From positions 62,001-126,000 of the forward strand of contig NZ_CAOJCN010000010.1 in the NCBI RefSeq assembly GCF_948329515.1: a DNA stretch of 64,000 nucleotides. Reading direction: 5' to 3'. Position numbers and translations under genes: made by a program. The DNA is from Cohnella rhizoplanae. GTDB lineage: Bacteria > Bacillota > Bacilli > Paenibacillales > Paenibacillaceae. Shown piece by piece: positions 37,660 to 45,337 of the stretch (its first letter is position 1; each line of letters starts with the position of its first letter). The notes under the pieces are model-generated. The model was not told the DNA's origin. It searched no databases and worked only from the letters and a program-made list of their open reading frames with translations.

Positions 37660-38285
37660 AGTTAAACAGTGCGCAAAAACAAAGCGTGGCAGCCGCCATC
37701 GTCCTATTGCTGGTATTGCTGGGTACGATCACGTTACTTAGATCGGGAGGTTACGGCGGATGGGACCAAGCAGCCGCGGATGCGGCGGCGAAAAGCCGTT
37801 CGGAGAGCTGGACGCGCCTGTGGCGGACCCTAAGCGACATGGGCCAGACCGCCGTTATCGGCGGAATCACGCTCCTGTCGGCTGCCTGCTGGGCATGGCT
37901 TCGCTCCTGGCGGATCGCGGCGTCGTTCGTGGGCGTCGTGCTGGTCGCCTACGTATCCCAGATGGCGCTCAAGTCCGCGTTCGGATGGGATCGTCCCGCT
38001 AATGCGTGGGGTATCGAATATGACGGGTACGGTTATCCGAGCGGCAATGCCGCGATCGCCTCCGCGTTGTATGGCTGGTGGCTGGTGCTAGGCGTCCTGG
38101 CGATGCGCGGGCGCGCAGCGAAGAACGCGGCATGCGCGCTGGCGATCGCGCTCATCGCGGCGACGGGGTGGAGCCGGATCTATTTCGGCGTCCATTACTT
38201 GTCCGACGTGGCGGCCGGTTATTGCGTCGGCGGGATCTGCGCGCTGGCGGCCGCGCTCATTTGCTCTTGGCGACGCCGGACCTGA
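37656..38285 (+). CDS. PAP2-family membrane phosphatase with PSGN in motif 2
   Basis: This integral membrane phosphatase of 209 residues probably acts on lipid phosphates such as undecaprenyl or phosphatidylglycerol phosphate. Motif 1 is K106-X6-R113-P114. Motif 2 reads P128-S129-G130-N131, where family members normally have PSGH. Motif 3 is SRIYFGVHYLSD with S173, R174, H180 and D184. The nucleophile-type His180 is present; the general-acid His of motif 2 is replaced by Asn. Five or six membrane helices are visible. ATG overlaps the kinase stop, so the phosphatase is translated with the sensor. Its 3' end overlaps the convergent XRE gene by 29 bases. Confidence 0.85.
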   Translation: MKLNSAQKQSVAAAIVLLLVLLGTITLLRSGGYGGWDQAAADAAAKSRSESWTRLWRTLSDMGQTAVIGGITLLSAACWAWLRSWRIAASFVGVVLVAYVSQMALKSAFGWDRPANAWGIEYDGYGYPSGNAAIASALYGWWLVLGVLAMRGRAAKNAACALAIALIAATGWSRIYFGVHYLSDVAAGYCVGGICALAAALICSWRRRT

Positions 38286-38619
38286 CGGATTTCGTGCGCT
38301 CGCCTTCGACGATGCCGAGGAGAAGCCCGATCGACAGCTGGCGCTGCTCCTGATCCATCGATTTGAACAGCTCGAGGATCTTGTATTCCTGCGTCTCCGG
38401 GGGATGCTCGATCCGCTTGGTACCGCCGCCGCCGATGATATAATCGAGCGATACGTTGAAGTATTGGGCCAGCTTGATGAGCGTGTCGTATACGGGATGG
38501 CGGTTGTTGATCTCGTAGTGGCTGTAAGCGGATCTCGTGATGCCGACTTGCCGCGCCACTTCCTCTTGGGACAAATGGCGTTCGAGGCGAAGCTGTCGAA
38601 GGCGGTCTCCCATGCTCAT
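38257..38619 (-). CDS. XRE-family transcriptional repressor, 120 residues
   Basis: The helix-turn-helix of the Xre/phage-repressor type covers residues 4-62 (LRQLRLERHLSQEEVARQVG, then SAYSHYEINNRHP). A short C-terminal helical tail follows. AAGGAGA lies seven bases before the ATG. A sigma-A-type promoter with a perfect palindrome in its spacer precedes the gene, which suggests autorepression. The 3' end runs 29 bases into the PAP2 gene on the other strand. No neighbouring prophage genes are present. Confidence 0.9.
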   Translation of the reverse strand: MSMGDRLRQLRLERHLSQEEVARQVGITRSAYSHYEINNRHPVYDTLIKLAQYFNVSLDYIIGGGGTKRIEHPPETQEYKILELFKSMDQEQRQLSIGLLLGIVEGERTKSVRSGVAKSK

Positions 38620-38661
38620 AGCGATGTCTCCTTGCTATATTAAGTGGACTATTTGTTTATA

Positions 38662-38690
38662 ACTGTATGATACAAAGTGTATCATGTCAA
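38662..38690 (-). promoter_or_regulatory. XRE promoter with palindromic operator filling the spacer
   Basis: On the minus strand TTGACA (38685-38690) and TACAGT (38662-38667) are 17 bases apart. The palindrome ATGATACA-N3-TGTATCAT at 38667-38685 occupies the whole spacer. This fits a repressor operator that blocks polymerase. Confidence 0.75.
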
Positions 38691-38736
38691 GCGTTTTCAT
38701 TGCATTGGGACGATTTCTTTTACGGCGGTCATCGGT

Positions 38737-38760
38737 TATAATAGTTTAGAATCATTATAA
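38737..38760 (+). promoter_or_regulatory. fur -10 element with PerR-box-like site
   Basis: TATAAT (38737-38742) is followed at 38746-38760 by TTAGAATCATTATAA. This matches the PerR consensus TTATAATNATTATAA at all but one defined position. The site lies over the expected transcription start. Confidence 0.65.
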
Positions 38761-38804
38761 TCTGCATGGCGGCACGATGGCCTGCGGACGAGGGGGCAAG
38801 CCCG

Positions 38805-39284
38805 ATGGCAGCGATCGACGACCAATTGACTAAAATAAATAAGCAGTTGTTAAGCAAAGGCTATAAACTGACCTCGCAGCGCGAAGCGACGGTCCGCGTG
38901 CTGCTGGAGTACGAGCAAGACCACCTGAGCGCAGAAGAAGTATTCATGCTCGTGCGCGAGGTATATCCGGACATCGGGTTGGCGACCGTGTACCGCACCC
39001 TGGAACTGCTCGCCGAGCTGCACATCGTCGAAAAGATGAACTTCGGGGACGGCGTAGCCCGGTTCGACCTGCGCAGCGATGAGAACGCCCATATGCACCA
39101 TCATCTGATCTGCACCGTCTGCGGGCGGCTGAAGGAGATCAAGGAAGACTGGCTCGGAGAGCTGGAAGAACGTCTGGCGCGCGAGTACGGCTTCGCCGTG
39201 ACCGATCATCGTCTGGAGTTCACCGGTACCTACGGCAATTGCCAGCGCGAAGGGTGCAAGCGGGCGAATAAGGCGGTCTCCTAA
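38805..39284 (+). CDS. fur: Fur, ferric uptake regulator
   Basis: Fur represses iron-uptake genes when iron is plentiful. The 159-residue protein has a winged helix (YKLTSQREATVRVLLEYEQDHLSAEEVFMLV to GLATVYRTLELL). The metal region has HMHHHLIC, the CxxC pair CTVC and a C-terminal C-X4-C pair (CQREGC), the structural zinc ligands. Similarity to B. subtilis Fur around QREATVRVL and NFGDG is closer than to PerR or Zur. I chose ATG 38805 because GAGGGGG precedes it; 13 upstream codons look non-coding. Confidence 0.9.
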   Translation: MAAIDDQLTKINKQLLSKGYKLTSQREATVRVLLEYEQDHLSAEEVFMLVREVYPDIGLATVYRTLELLAELHIVEKMNFGDGVARFDLRSDENAHMHHHLICTVCGRLKEIKEDWLGELEERLAREYGFAVTDHRLEFTGTYGNCQREGCKRANKAVS

Positions 39285-39326
39285 TTCTGCCGACGATCTG
39301 CGTAGCGGCCGCAGGCAGTGGCCTCT

Positions 39327-39375
39327 GGCCCCCGCGGGACGAAGCGTCTTGCTTCGTTTTGCCGGGGGTCTTTTG
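39327..39375 (+). terminator. Terminator after fur
   Basis: CCCCCG and CGGGGG form the base, ACGAAGC and GCTTCGT the upper stem, with TCTTTTG after. Confidence 0.8.
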
Positions 39376-39410
39376 ACATTCGGGGCAAATGGACGAAAGG
39401 GGCAATCGTC

Positions 39411-40145
39411 ATGTTATCCGAAGCATGGCGGCGGTATGAGCCGTTCATCCGGGGCCTGCCGCTCAAAGAACGCTACGATAAGGCCGATCTGCTCGTGCCT
39501 GATACGCTGTTGGAGAAGAAAGGTGAGGTGGAGATTTATTACGCGCCGCATGCCGAATACGCGAACCGCGCCGCTCGCCTGCTGATCGTCGGCTTGACGC
39601 CGGGCTGGCAGCAGACCGAACTCGCCTACCGCAGCGCGAGGCTCGCGTTCGAACGGGGAGCCTCCGGCGAGGAAGCGAGCCGGGAAGCGAAGCTGGCCGC
39701 GCGCTTCGCCGGCAGCATGCGCGTGAATCTGATCGGCATGCTGGACGCGCTCGGACTAGGGCCGCGCTTCGGAACGGGAGATGCCGCAGCTTTATTTAAT
39801 GAATCGAATGAGGCGCTGCATACGATGGCCATGCTGCCGCATCCGGTATTCGCGGCCGGGAAGAACTATACGGGACATCAGCCGCCGCTCTCTCCGGGCA
39901 GCTTCCTCTACGAGCTTGCGGTCCGTTCGCTCAGGGACGAGCTGTCTCCCTACAGAGATGCGCTGGTCATCCCGCTCGGTAAGTCCGTCGAGCTCGTCTG
40001 CAGGCAGCTCGAAGCCGAGGGCGCGCTCCGGGGCGACCGGTGCTTGTGGGGCTTCCCGCACCCGTCCGGCGCCAACGGGCACCGCCACGCGCAGTTCGAA
40101 CGGGGCAGGCCGGAGATGCTCCGCATCATCGCTGAATTGGCGTAA
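39411..40145 (+). CDS. Uracil-DNA-glycosylase-like protein of unknown role
   Basis: The 244-residue protein has features of the uracil-DNA glycosylase fold. LLIVGLTPGWQQTE lies near residue 60, where glycosylases have the G-E/D-x-PG motif, and GFPHPSGANGHRH near the C-terminus resembles the H-P-S motif. The catalytic pattern is not a standard UDG family, so I do not assign an activity. I used ATG 39411 after GAAAGGGG. It stands alone between two terminator-bounded genes. Confidence 0.65.
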   Translation: MLSEAWRRYEPFIRGLPLKERYDKADLLVPDTLLEKKGEVEIYYAPHAEYANRAARLLIVGLTPGWQQTELAYRSARLAFERGASGEEASREAKLAARFAGSMRVNLIGMLDALGLGPRFGTGDAAALFNESNEALHTMAMLPHPVFAAGKNYTGHQPPLSPGSFLYELAVRSLRDELSPYRDALVIPLGKSVELVCRQLEAEGALRGDRCLWGFPHPSGANGHRHAQFERGRPEMLRIIAELA

Positions 40146-40201
40146 CTGTTATACGATCGGTTACAATAGAAGTGAATTCATATCGAGGAGGAGAAGCGCA
40201 A

Positions 40202-41179
40202 GTGAAATTCAGCCAACTGGGCAAGTCCGGCATTAAAGTCAGCAAGCTATGCCTCGGAACGATGAACTTCGGCGTCGACACGGACGAGAAAGACGCGTTC
40301 AGAATGATGGACGCGGCGCTCGACGCGGGCATCAACTTCTTCGACACGGCTAATGTTTACGGTTGGGGCGAGAACTCCGGCCGCACCGAAGAGATTATCG
40401 GCCGCTGGTTCGCGCAGGGCGGAGGCCGCCGCGAGCGCGTCGTGCTGGCTACCAAGTTCTACGGCGATATGAGCGACGCCAGCGACGGTCCGAACGGCGC
40501 CGCTGGTCTGTCCGCCTACAAGCTGCGCCGCCATCTCGAAGGCTCGCTGCGCAGGCTGCAGACCGACCATATCGAGCTCTACCAGATGCATCACGTCGAC
40601 CGCAACGTGTCGTGGGACGAGCTGTGGGACGCCTTCCGCATCGCGCAGTACCAAGGCAAGATCGGTTATGTCGGCTCGAGCAACTTCGCCGGGCGCGACC
40701 TCGTCAAGGCGCAGTACGAAGCCAAGTCGAAGGGCATGCTGGGACTCGTATCCGAACAGCACAAATATAGCCTCATCACGCGGCTGCCGGAGCTTGAGGT
40801 GCTGCCGGCCGCGCACGAGCATGGCATCGGCGTCATCGCCTGGAGCCCGCTGGACGGCGGCCTGCTGAGCGGCCATGCGCTGAACCCGGCGCCGGGCTCC
40901 AAGCGCGCGAGCGACCAGACGCGCGTGGAGAAGTACCGTCCGCAGCTCGAGGCGTTCGCGAAGCTGGCGAGCGAGCTCGGCGAGACCGAAGCCAATCTCG
41001 CGCTGGCCTGGACGCTGGCGCATCCCGCGATGACGGCGCCGATCATCGGTCCCCGCACGATGGAGCAGCTCGAGGGCGCGCTGCGCGTCGTCGATATCGA
41101 GCTTAGCCAGGAGACGCTGAAGCGCCTGGACGAGATTTTCCCGGGGCCCGGCGAGGCGCCGCGGGCTTACGCCTGGTAA
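40202..41179 (+). CDS. Aldo/keto reductase
   Basis: This NAD(P)H-dependent oxidoreductase of 325 residues forms a TIM barrel. The catalytic tetrad is visible: Asp and Tyr in FFDTANVYGWG, Lys in VLATKFYG and His in YQMHHVD. The C-terminal cofactor loop is IIGPRTMEQLEGAL. I prefer GTG 40202 (GGAGGAG just upstream) to the ATG ten codons before it, as the protein then begins at the conserved VKFSQLGKSGIKVSKLCLGTM. The natural substrate is not apparent. Confidence 0.92.
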   Translation: MKFSQLGKSGIKVSKLCLGTMNFGVDTDEKDAFRMMDAALDAGINFFDTANVYGWGENSGRTEEIIGRWFAQGGGRRERVVLATKFYGDMSDASDGPNGAAGLSAYKLRRHLEGSLRRLQTDHIELYQMHHVDRNVSWDELWDAFRIAQYQGKIGYVGSSNFAGRDLVKAQYEAKSKGMLGLVSEQHKYSLITRLPELEVLPAAHEHGIGVIAWSPLDGGLLSGHALNPAPGSKRASDQTRVEKYRPQLEAFAKLASELGETEANLALAWTLAHPAMTAPIIGPRTMEQLEGALRVVDIELSQETLKRLDEIFPGPGEAPRAYAW

Positions 41180-41199
41180 AAGTGATACTTATCATAGGA

Positions 41200-41231
41200 A
41201 AGCCCGTTTGCAACCGCAAACGGGCTTTTTG
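41200..41231 (+). terminator. Terminator after the aldo/keto reductase gene
   Basis: AAGCCCGTTTG and CAAACGGGCTT flank a short CAACCG loop, then TTT. Confidence 0.9.
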
Positions 41232-41331
41232 CATGTCGAATATGGTATACCCAGCCATACTTAATCGACAAGAATCGATGAATTATGATGGAATTCGCCA
41301 AGAATTGGATGTAATATTTGTGGTTTGCCCT

Positions 41332-41337
41332 TATAAT
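41332..41337 (+). promoter_or_regulatory. Candidate -10 element for the GGDEF-EAL gene
   Basis: TATAAT stands alone 56 bases before the start. No convincing -35 is present at 16-18 bases. Confidence 0.35.
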
Positions 41338-41392
41338 GATTACATGCTATGCCTTCGTTTAGAAGCGCAAGATCCGGCAGGGAGGCCCCTTC

Positions 41393-43840
41393 ATGACGCA
41401 CACGCACGGTACATACGATCTCTCGCTCGTCTTGCTCTCCTATATTATCGCCGTACTCGCATCCTATACGACGCTCGATCTAGCCGCGCGCATCAGCCGC
41501 GCGAGCTCGGGCAATCGCGCGCTGTGGATCGGCTTCAGCGCTGCGATCATGGGCATGGGCATCTGGTCGATGCACTTCGTCGGCATGCTGGCGCTGCGGC
41601 TGCCCATGGCCGTCAAGTACGACAATGTCCTCGTCATCATATCCGCCGTAGCCGCGATTGCGGGCTGCTTCGCCGGACTTTATCTTGCCGCCAAACCCGG
41701 CTTGGGATATAGGCGCCTGCTGCTGGCAGGGGTCTGTCTCGCGACGGGGATCTGCGCGATGCACTACATCGGCATGGATGCCATGAAGATGGAGATCAAC
41801 TACTCCCCCTTCGTCGTGACGTTGTCGGTCGTCATCGCGCTGGTCGCTTCCGTAGCCGCGTTGTGGCTCGGTTTTGTCTACCATCGCCAGCAAAAGCGCT
41901 TCGCCATCCGCAAGAAGGTGGCGAGCGGCTTGATCATGGGCGCCGCGGTGGCCGGCATGCACTACACGGGCATGCAGGCAGCCGCGTTTCCGATGCACCA
42001 TATGGACATGCACGGCGGCACGGGCATGTTCACGAACCAGCGGCTGCTGGCCTACGGCGTCGTGGTCGGGACGCTGCTCACGCTAGGTTTGTCGCTGGCC
42101 GGCATCGTGATCGCCAAGCGGTTCGCCGCCAAGCAGCTGCGGATCGAAGAGAGCCAGAACTGGTACAAGGCCATCTACGACAGCATTACGGACGGGATCA
42201 TCACGCTCGGACTCGACCGGCGGATTACGGGGCTCAATCCTTCCGCGGAGCGGATCGTCGGCGCGCATCAATCGGCGCTCATCGGGATGCCGCTGGAAGA
42301 GCTGCTGCGCGTCGCGAGATCCGAGCGTACCATGGACCTGGATCATATTCTGTCGCTGGCCGAGCAGGGCAAGCATCAGCAGTACGAGACGGTCGTCGTG
42401 AACGCCAAGGACGAGCGGCTCAATCTCTGGGTCTCGATCGCATCCGTCAGCTCCGGTCAAGACTCCGTAGGCATGTACATGAAGCTTCGGGATATTACCG
42501 AGGAGAAGTCCAAGGAAGAGCATATCCGAAAAATGGCGTACGAGGACGATCTGACCGGCCTTCCGAACCGCCGCATGTGGCAGGAACGCCTCACTTCCGC
42601 AGCCTCCGAGCTGGGCAAGCACCGCAATTGCTTCGCCATCATGGTGCTCGATATCGACCGCTTCAAGCTGATTAACGATTCGCTCGGGCATCAATACGGC
42701 GATCAATTCCTGAAGGACGTGTCGGAGAGAATCGCGCAAGCGCTCGAAGGCAGCGGCGCCGAGCTCGCGCGGTTGGGCGGGGACGAGTTCGCGATTCTGG
42801 TGATGGACGCATGCAGCAGGGAGGACCTGTCCGCGCTCGCCGAGGACATCGTCCATCAGATTCAGCGTCCCTATCCGCTCCATCACCAGGATTACTATGT
42901 GACGGCCAGCATCGGCATCGCCGTGTGCCCGGAGCATGGACAGCAGCCGGACCAGCTGCTGCGGCATGCGGACCTGGCTATGTACGAGATCAAGAAGCAA
43001 GGGAAAAACGGCTATCGCTTCTATCAGCCGGAGTTGAACGACAGGCTGGAGGAGAGGCTCGAGCTGGAGCGCGACTTCAGGCAGGCGCTGCCGCGCAACG
43101 AGCTGGAGCTCTACTATCAGCCTCAGGTCCGTTCGTCCGACGGCGTGATGATCGGCGTAGAGGCGCTGGTGCGGTGGAATCATCCGCGCAAGGGCATGAT
43201 CTCGCCCGGCGTGTTCATTCCGCTGGCGGAGGAGATCGCGCTGGTAGGCGCGCTGGGCGATTGGGTGCTCCGCCAGGCATGCCGGCAGATGCGCGAGTGG
43301 CATCAGGCGGGCGGGCCGCTGGTACCGATCTCCGTTAATCTCTCGTCGCAGCAGTTTTACCAGTCCAATCTGGACGAGCATATCGCGGGCATCCTGACCG
43401 AATGCGGTCTTGCGCCGCAGTATCTGGACCTTGAGATTACCGAGAGCATGATGATGGACGTGGACGTGTCTACGCAGATCCTGAACCGGCTCAGCGCGCT
43501 CGGCGTCCGCATCAGCCTCGACGACTTCGGGACGGGCTACAGCTCGCTCAGCTACCTCAAGCATTTTCCGATCCACAAGCTCAAGATCGACCGCTCCTTT
43601 ATCCAGGATATAACGGAGAGCGAGAGCGACCGGGCGATCGTCGCGACGATCATCTCGATGGCCGAGCATCTCAAGCTCGACATCATCGCGGAGGGCATCG
43701 AGACCAAGGAACAGCTCGACATTCTGCGCGCCCAGTCGTGCAGGGAGATCCAGGGTTATTATTTCAGCAAACCGCTTCCGGCGGAAGAGATCGAACGCAG
43801 CTTTTTCGAACCGCTCCGCGAAGGCAAGATTCGAGCTTGA
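41393..43840 (+). CDS. MHYT-PAS-GGDEF-EAL membrane protein, c-di-GMP turnover
   Basis: This 815-residue membrane protein can both make and break c-di-GMP. Seven hydrophobic segments form an MHYT sensor (about 1-235) with three M-H-[FY] motifs: MHFVGM, MHYIGM and MHYTGM. These may bind metal or gas. A PAS domain (about 255-370) follows. The cyclase motif GGDEF is intact at 462-466. The phosphodiesterase part has EAL at 590-592, plus ESMM, DDFGTGYSSL, KIDRSF and EGIET, so it should be active. GGGAGG precedes ATG 41393. It is a single-gene unit bounded by terminators. Confidence 0.95.
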   Translation: MTHTHGTYDLSLVLLSYIIAVLASYTTLDLAARISRASSGNRALWIGFSAAIMGMGIWSMHFVGMLALRLPMAVKYDNVLVIISAVAAIAGCFAGLYLAAKPGLGYRRLLLAGVCLATGICAMHYIGMDAMKMEINYSPFVVTLSVVIALVASVAALWLGFVYHRQQKRFAIRKKVASGLIMGAAVAGMHYTGMQAAAFPMHHMDMHGGTGMFTNQRLLAYGVVVGTLLTLGLSLAGIVIAKRFAAKQLRIEESQNWYKAIYDSITDGIITLGLDRRITGLNPSAERIVGAHQSALIGMPLEELLRVARSERTMDLDHILSLAEQGKHQQYETVVVNAKDERLNLWVSIASVSSGQDSVGMYMKLRDITEEKSKEEHIRKMAYEDDLTGLPNRRMWQERLTSAASELGKHRNCFAIMVLDIDRFKLINDSLGHQYGDQFLKDVSERIAQALEGSGAELARLGGDEFAILVMDACSREDLSALAEDIVHQIQRPYPLHHQDYYVTASIGIAVCPEHGQQPDQLLRHADLAMYEIKKQGKNGYRFYQPELNDRLEERLELERDFRQALPRNELELYYQPQVRSSDGVMIGVEALVRWNHPRKGMISPGVFIPLAEEIALVGALGDWVLRQACRQMREWHQAGGPLVPISVNLSSQQFYQSNLDEHIAGILTECGLAPQYLDLEITESMMMDVDVSTQILNRLSALGVRISLDDFGTGYSSLSYLKHFPIHKLKIDRSFIQDITESESDRAIVATIISMAEHLKLDIIAEGIETKEQLDILRAQSCREIQGYYFSKPLPAEEIERSFFEPLREGKIRA

Positions 43841-43848
43841 CGCAAACA

Positions 43849-43892
43849 TAATAAGAGCCGGCGGTCATGGACCGCCGGCTCTTATCTTATTC
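43849..43892. terminator. Bidirectional terminator after the GGDEF-EAL gene
   Basis: ATAAGAGCCGGCGGTC and GACCGCCGGCTCTTAT pair around ATG, a 16-bp perfect stem with T-rich or A-rich flanks. Confidence 0.9.
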
Positions 43893-43902
43893 ATTCTTAT
43901 CT

Positions 43903-44193
43903 CTAATCCTCGGATACGTCCGCGAAAATCTCCTCAAGCTCCTCGTCCGCTACCATCGTGATTCCGGAGGGATAGACGCGGCGTCCGTACTCGCTCAGCA
44001 TATATCGCATGATCGATTCTTTGAGGTTCGCTTCGACCAGGTACCGGCTGCGTCCTTCGACCCACACTTCCGCAGTGAAGCCTTGCTCGTCATCCCACGA
44101 GAGCTCGACCTCCACGGAAGTGACCGGTACCTGCTGCCGTTCCGAAGTGTGCAGGCATACCGCGTTTACGATCTCGTCCGTCGTCAGCCGCAT
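43903..44193 (-). CDS. YxcD-like DUF2653 protein, 96 residues
   Basis: This small acidic cytosolic protein matches the YxcD/DUF2653 family in EIVNAVCLHTSERQQVPVTSVEVEL and WDDEQGFTAEVWVEGR. The function is unknown. The start lies 6 bp after the stop codon of the upstream membrane-protein gene on the same strand. The two should be cotranscribed; the ribosome site sits inside the upstream gene end. Confidence 0.8.
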   Translation of the reverse strand: MRLTTDEIVNAVCLHTSERQQVPVTSVEVELSWDDEQGFTAEVWVEGRSRYLVEANLKESIMRYMLSEYGRRVYPSGITMVADEELEEIFADVSED

Positions 44194-44199
44194 ATCGGA

Positions 44200-44646
44200 T
44201 TACCAGCGGCGCGAGTTATCGTTGGGACCCTGCGGCTGATGCTGTCTGCGACGGCGCAAGGAATTCACGATGCCCATGATCAGGACGACTACGAAGAAGA
44301 TGGCGGCGAGGTTAATCAACAGTCCGAGCATGTCGCCGAAGAAGCCCATGCCTCCGAACATCCCGCCGAACAGCATGCCGGCGATGCCGCCGATCATCAG
44401 ACCCTTCATAAAGCTGCCGCCGCTCGTGAATCCGCGCTTAGGCGTCGTCGTGCCGGCCCCCGCCGTCGTGCCGCTGCTTTTGTTCGTGCTGCTGGATACG
44501 TTGTCCTGCGCCTTCGCAGGCGTTTTGGTGAACGAGCGCTTGCTGGAGCTGAAGCCCTTGCGCGCCGCGTCCGCGGCGTCGGCAGGAAGGACGACGGCTG
44601 CCGTAAAGGCGAACAGCGTGAATACGAGCAACATTTTTTTCCACAT
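44200..44646 (-). CDS. Exported Gly-rich membrane protein, 148 residues
   Basis: The protein starts with a signal-peptide-like helix (residues 1-24). A Ser/Thr/Lys-rich segment (about 28-72) is followed by a Gly/Met-rich hydrophobic hairpin (GLMIGGIAGMLFGGMFGGMGFFGD region). A second membrane helix (about 105-128) and a basic tail RRRRQHQPQ end it. The Gly-rich hairpin recalls the N-terminal half of bacterial Tim44-like proteins, without the Tim44 domain. I do not assign a function. AGGAGG precedes the ATG. It leads the pair with the DUF2653 gene. Confidence 0.75.
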   Translation of the reverse strand: MWKKMLLVFTLFAFTAAVVLPADAADAARKGFSSSKRSFTKTPAKAQDNVSSSTNKSSGTTAGAGTTTPKRGFTSGGSFMKGLMIGGIAGMLFGGMFGGMGFFGDMLGLLINLAAIFFVVVLIMGIVNSLRRRRQHQPQGPNDNSRRW

Positions 44647-44778
44647 ACTGTACGATTCCTCCTGTGTGATTGAGATACGTTCGGTAATACGGGAAAATGC
44701 GCGAACGGTTTCATTTTTCGCCGTTTTTACGTATGCTTGTGCATATCGGATCGCGAAGCGAAGGAGAACGTCTGCGAT

Positions 44779-45312
44779 ATGAACTCATTATTCCCTATTC
44801 CGGAACCTTTTGTGCAATATCTGGCGCAATATCACGGGACGCGCGATTATTTTGAATGCCATGAGATCATGGAGGAATATTGGAAGGAGAAAAAAGAAGC
44901 CGCCTACGAAGGCAGCTGGCTGGTGCTGATCCGGATCGCCGTCATGCAGTACCATGCGCGCAGAGGCAACCGCAGCGGCGCCATGAAGTTGCTGGAGAAG
45001 GCTGCCTCCGAGATCGAACCGGAACGCATGGACGAGCTCGGCTTGGACGGCTATCGGCTGAAGGAGATGCTTGAACGCCGAAGGCAAGCATGGAGGACCG
45101 CGTCGGACGTCGCATACGACGACTTCAATCTCCCGATCGTCGACCGCGAGCTGCTGGCCGAGGCGATCCGCGGTGCCGAAGCGCTCGGCGCCGAGTGGTT
45201 GTCTCCTGGCGCGCTCGCGGAAGAGAGCATCCTGCATCGTCATCTGCTGCGGGACAGAACAGAGGTCGTCGAAGCGCGGCAGGCGTCGATAAAAAAGAGG
45301 AGAGGCTTCTAA
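44779..45312 (+). CDS. DUF309 family protein, 177 residues
   Basis: The conserved DUF309 core RDYFECHEIMEEYWKE (about residues 18-33) and a helical bundle with QYHARRGNRSGAMKLL place it in this family of unknown function. It has no signal or membrane segment. The start at 44779 follows AAGGAGA at somewhat long spacing; an ATG 14 codons upstream has no ribosome site. Its stop codon lies in the arm of a hairpin that probably ends the convergent carbonic anhydrase transcript. Confidence 0.85.
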   Translation: MNSLFPIPEPFVQYLAQYHGTRDYFECHEIMEEYWKEKKEAAYEGSWLVLIRIAVMQYHARRGNRSGAMKLLEKAASEIEPERMDELGLDGYRLKEMLERRRQAWRTASDVAYDDFNLPIVDRELLAEAIRGAEALGAEWLSPGALAEESILHRHLLRDRTEVVEARQASIKKRRGF

Positions 45313-45322
45313 AAAGAAGCCC
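45286..45322 (-). terminator. Terminator of the carbonic anhydrase transcript
   Basis: On the minus strand GGCTTCT and AGAAGCC flank TTTT, followed by TCTCCTCTTTTTT. It overlaps the DUF309 stop codon. Confidence 0.7.
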
Positions 45323-45337
45323 CCCCCTAAGCGGCGG

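Noticed and set aside
42083..43849. Minus-strand open frame of 588 codons opposite the GGDEF-EAL gene
   Set aside because: No domain or ribosome site; composition is that of an antisense shadow.
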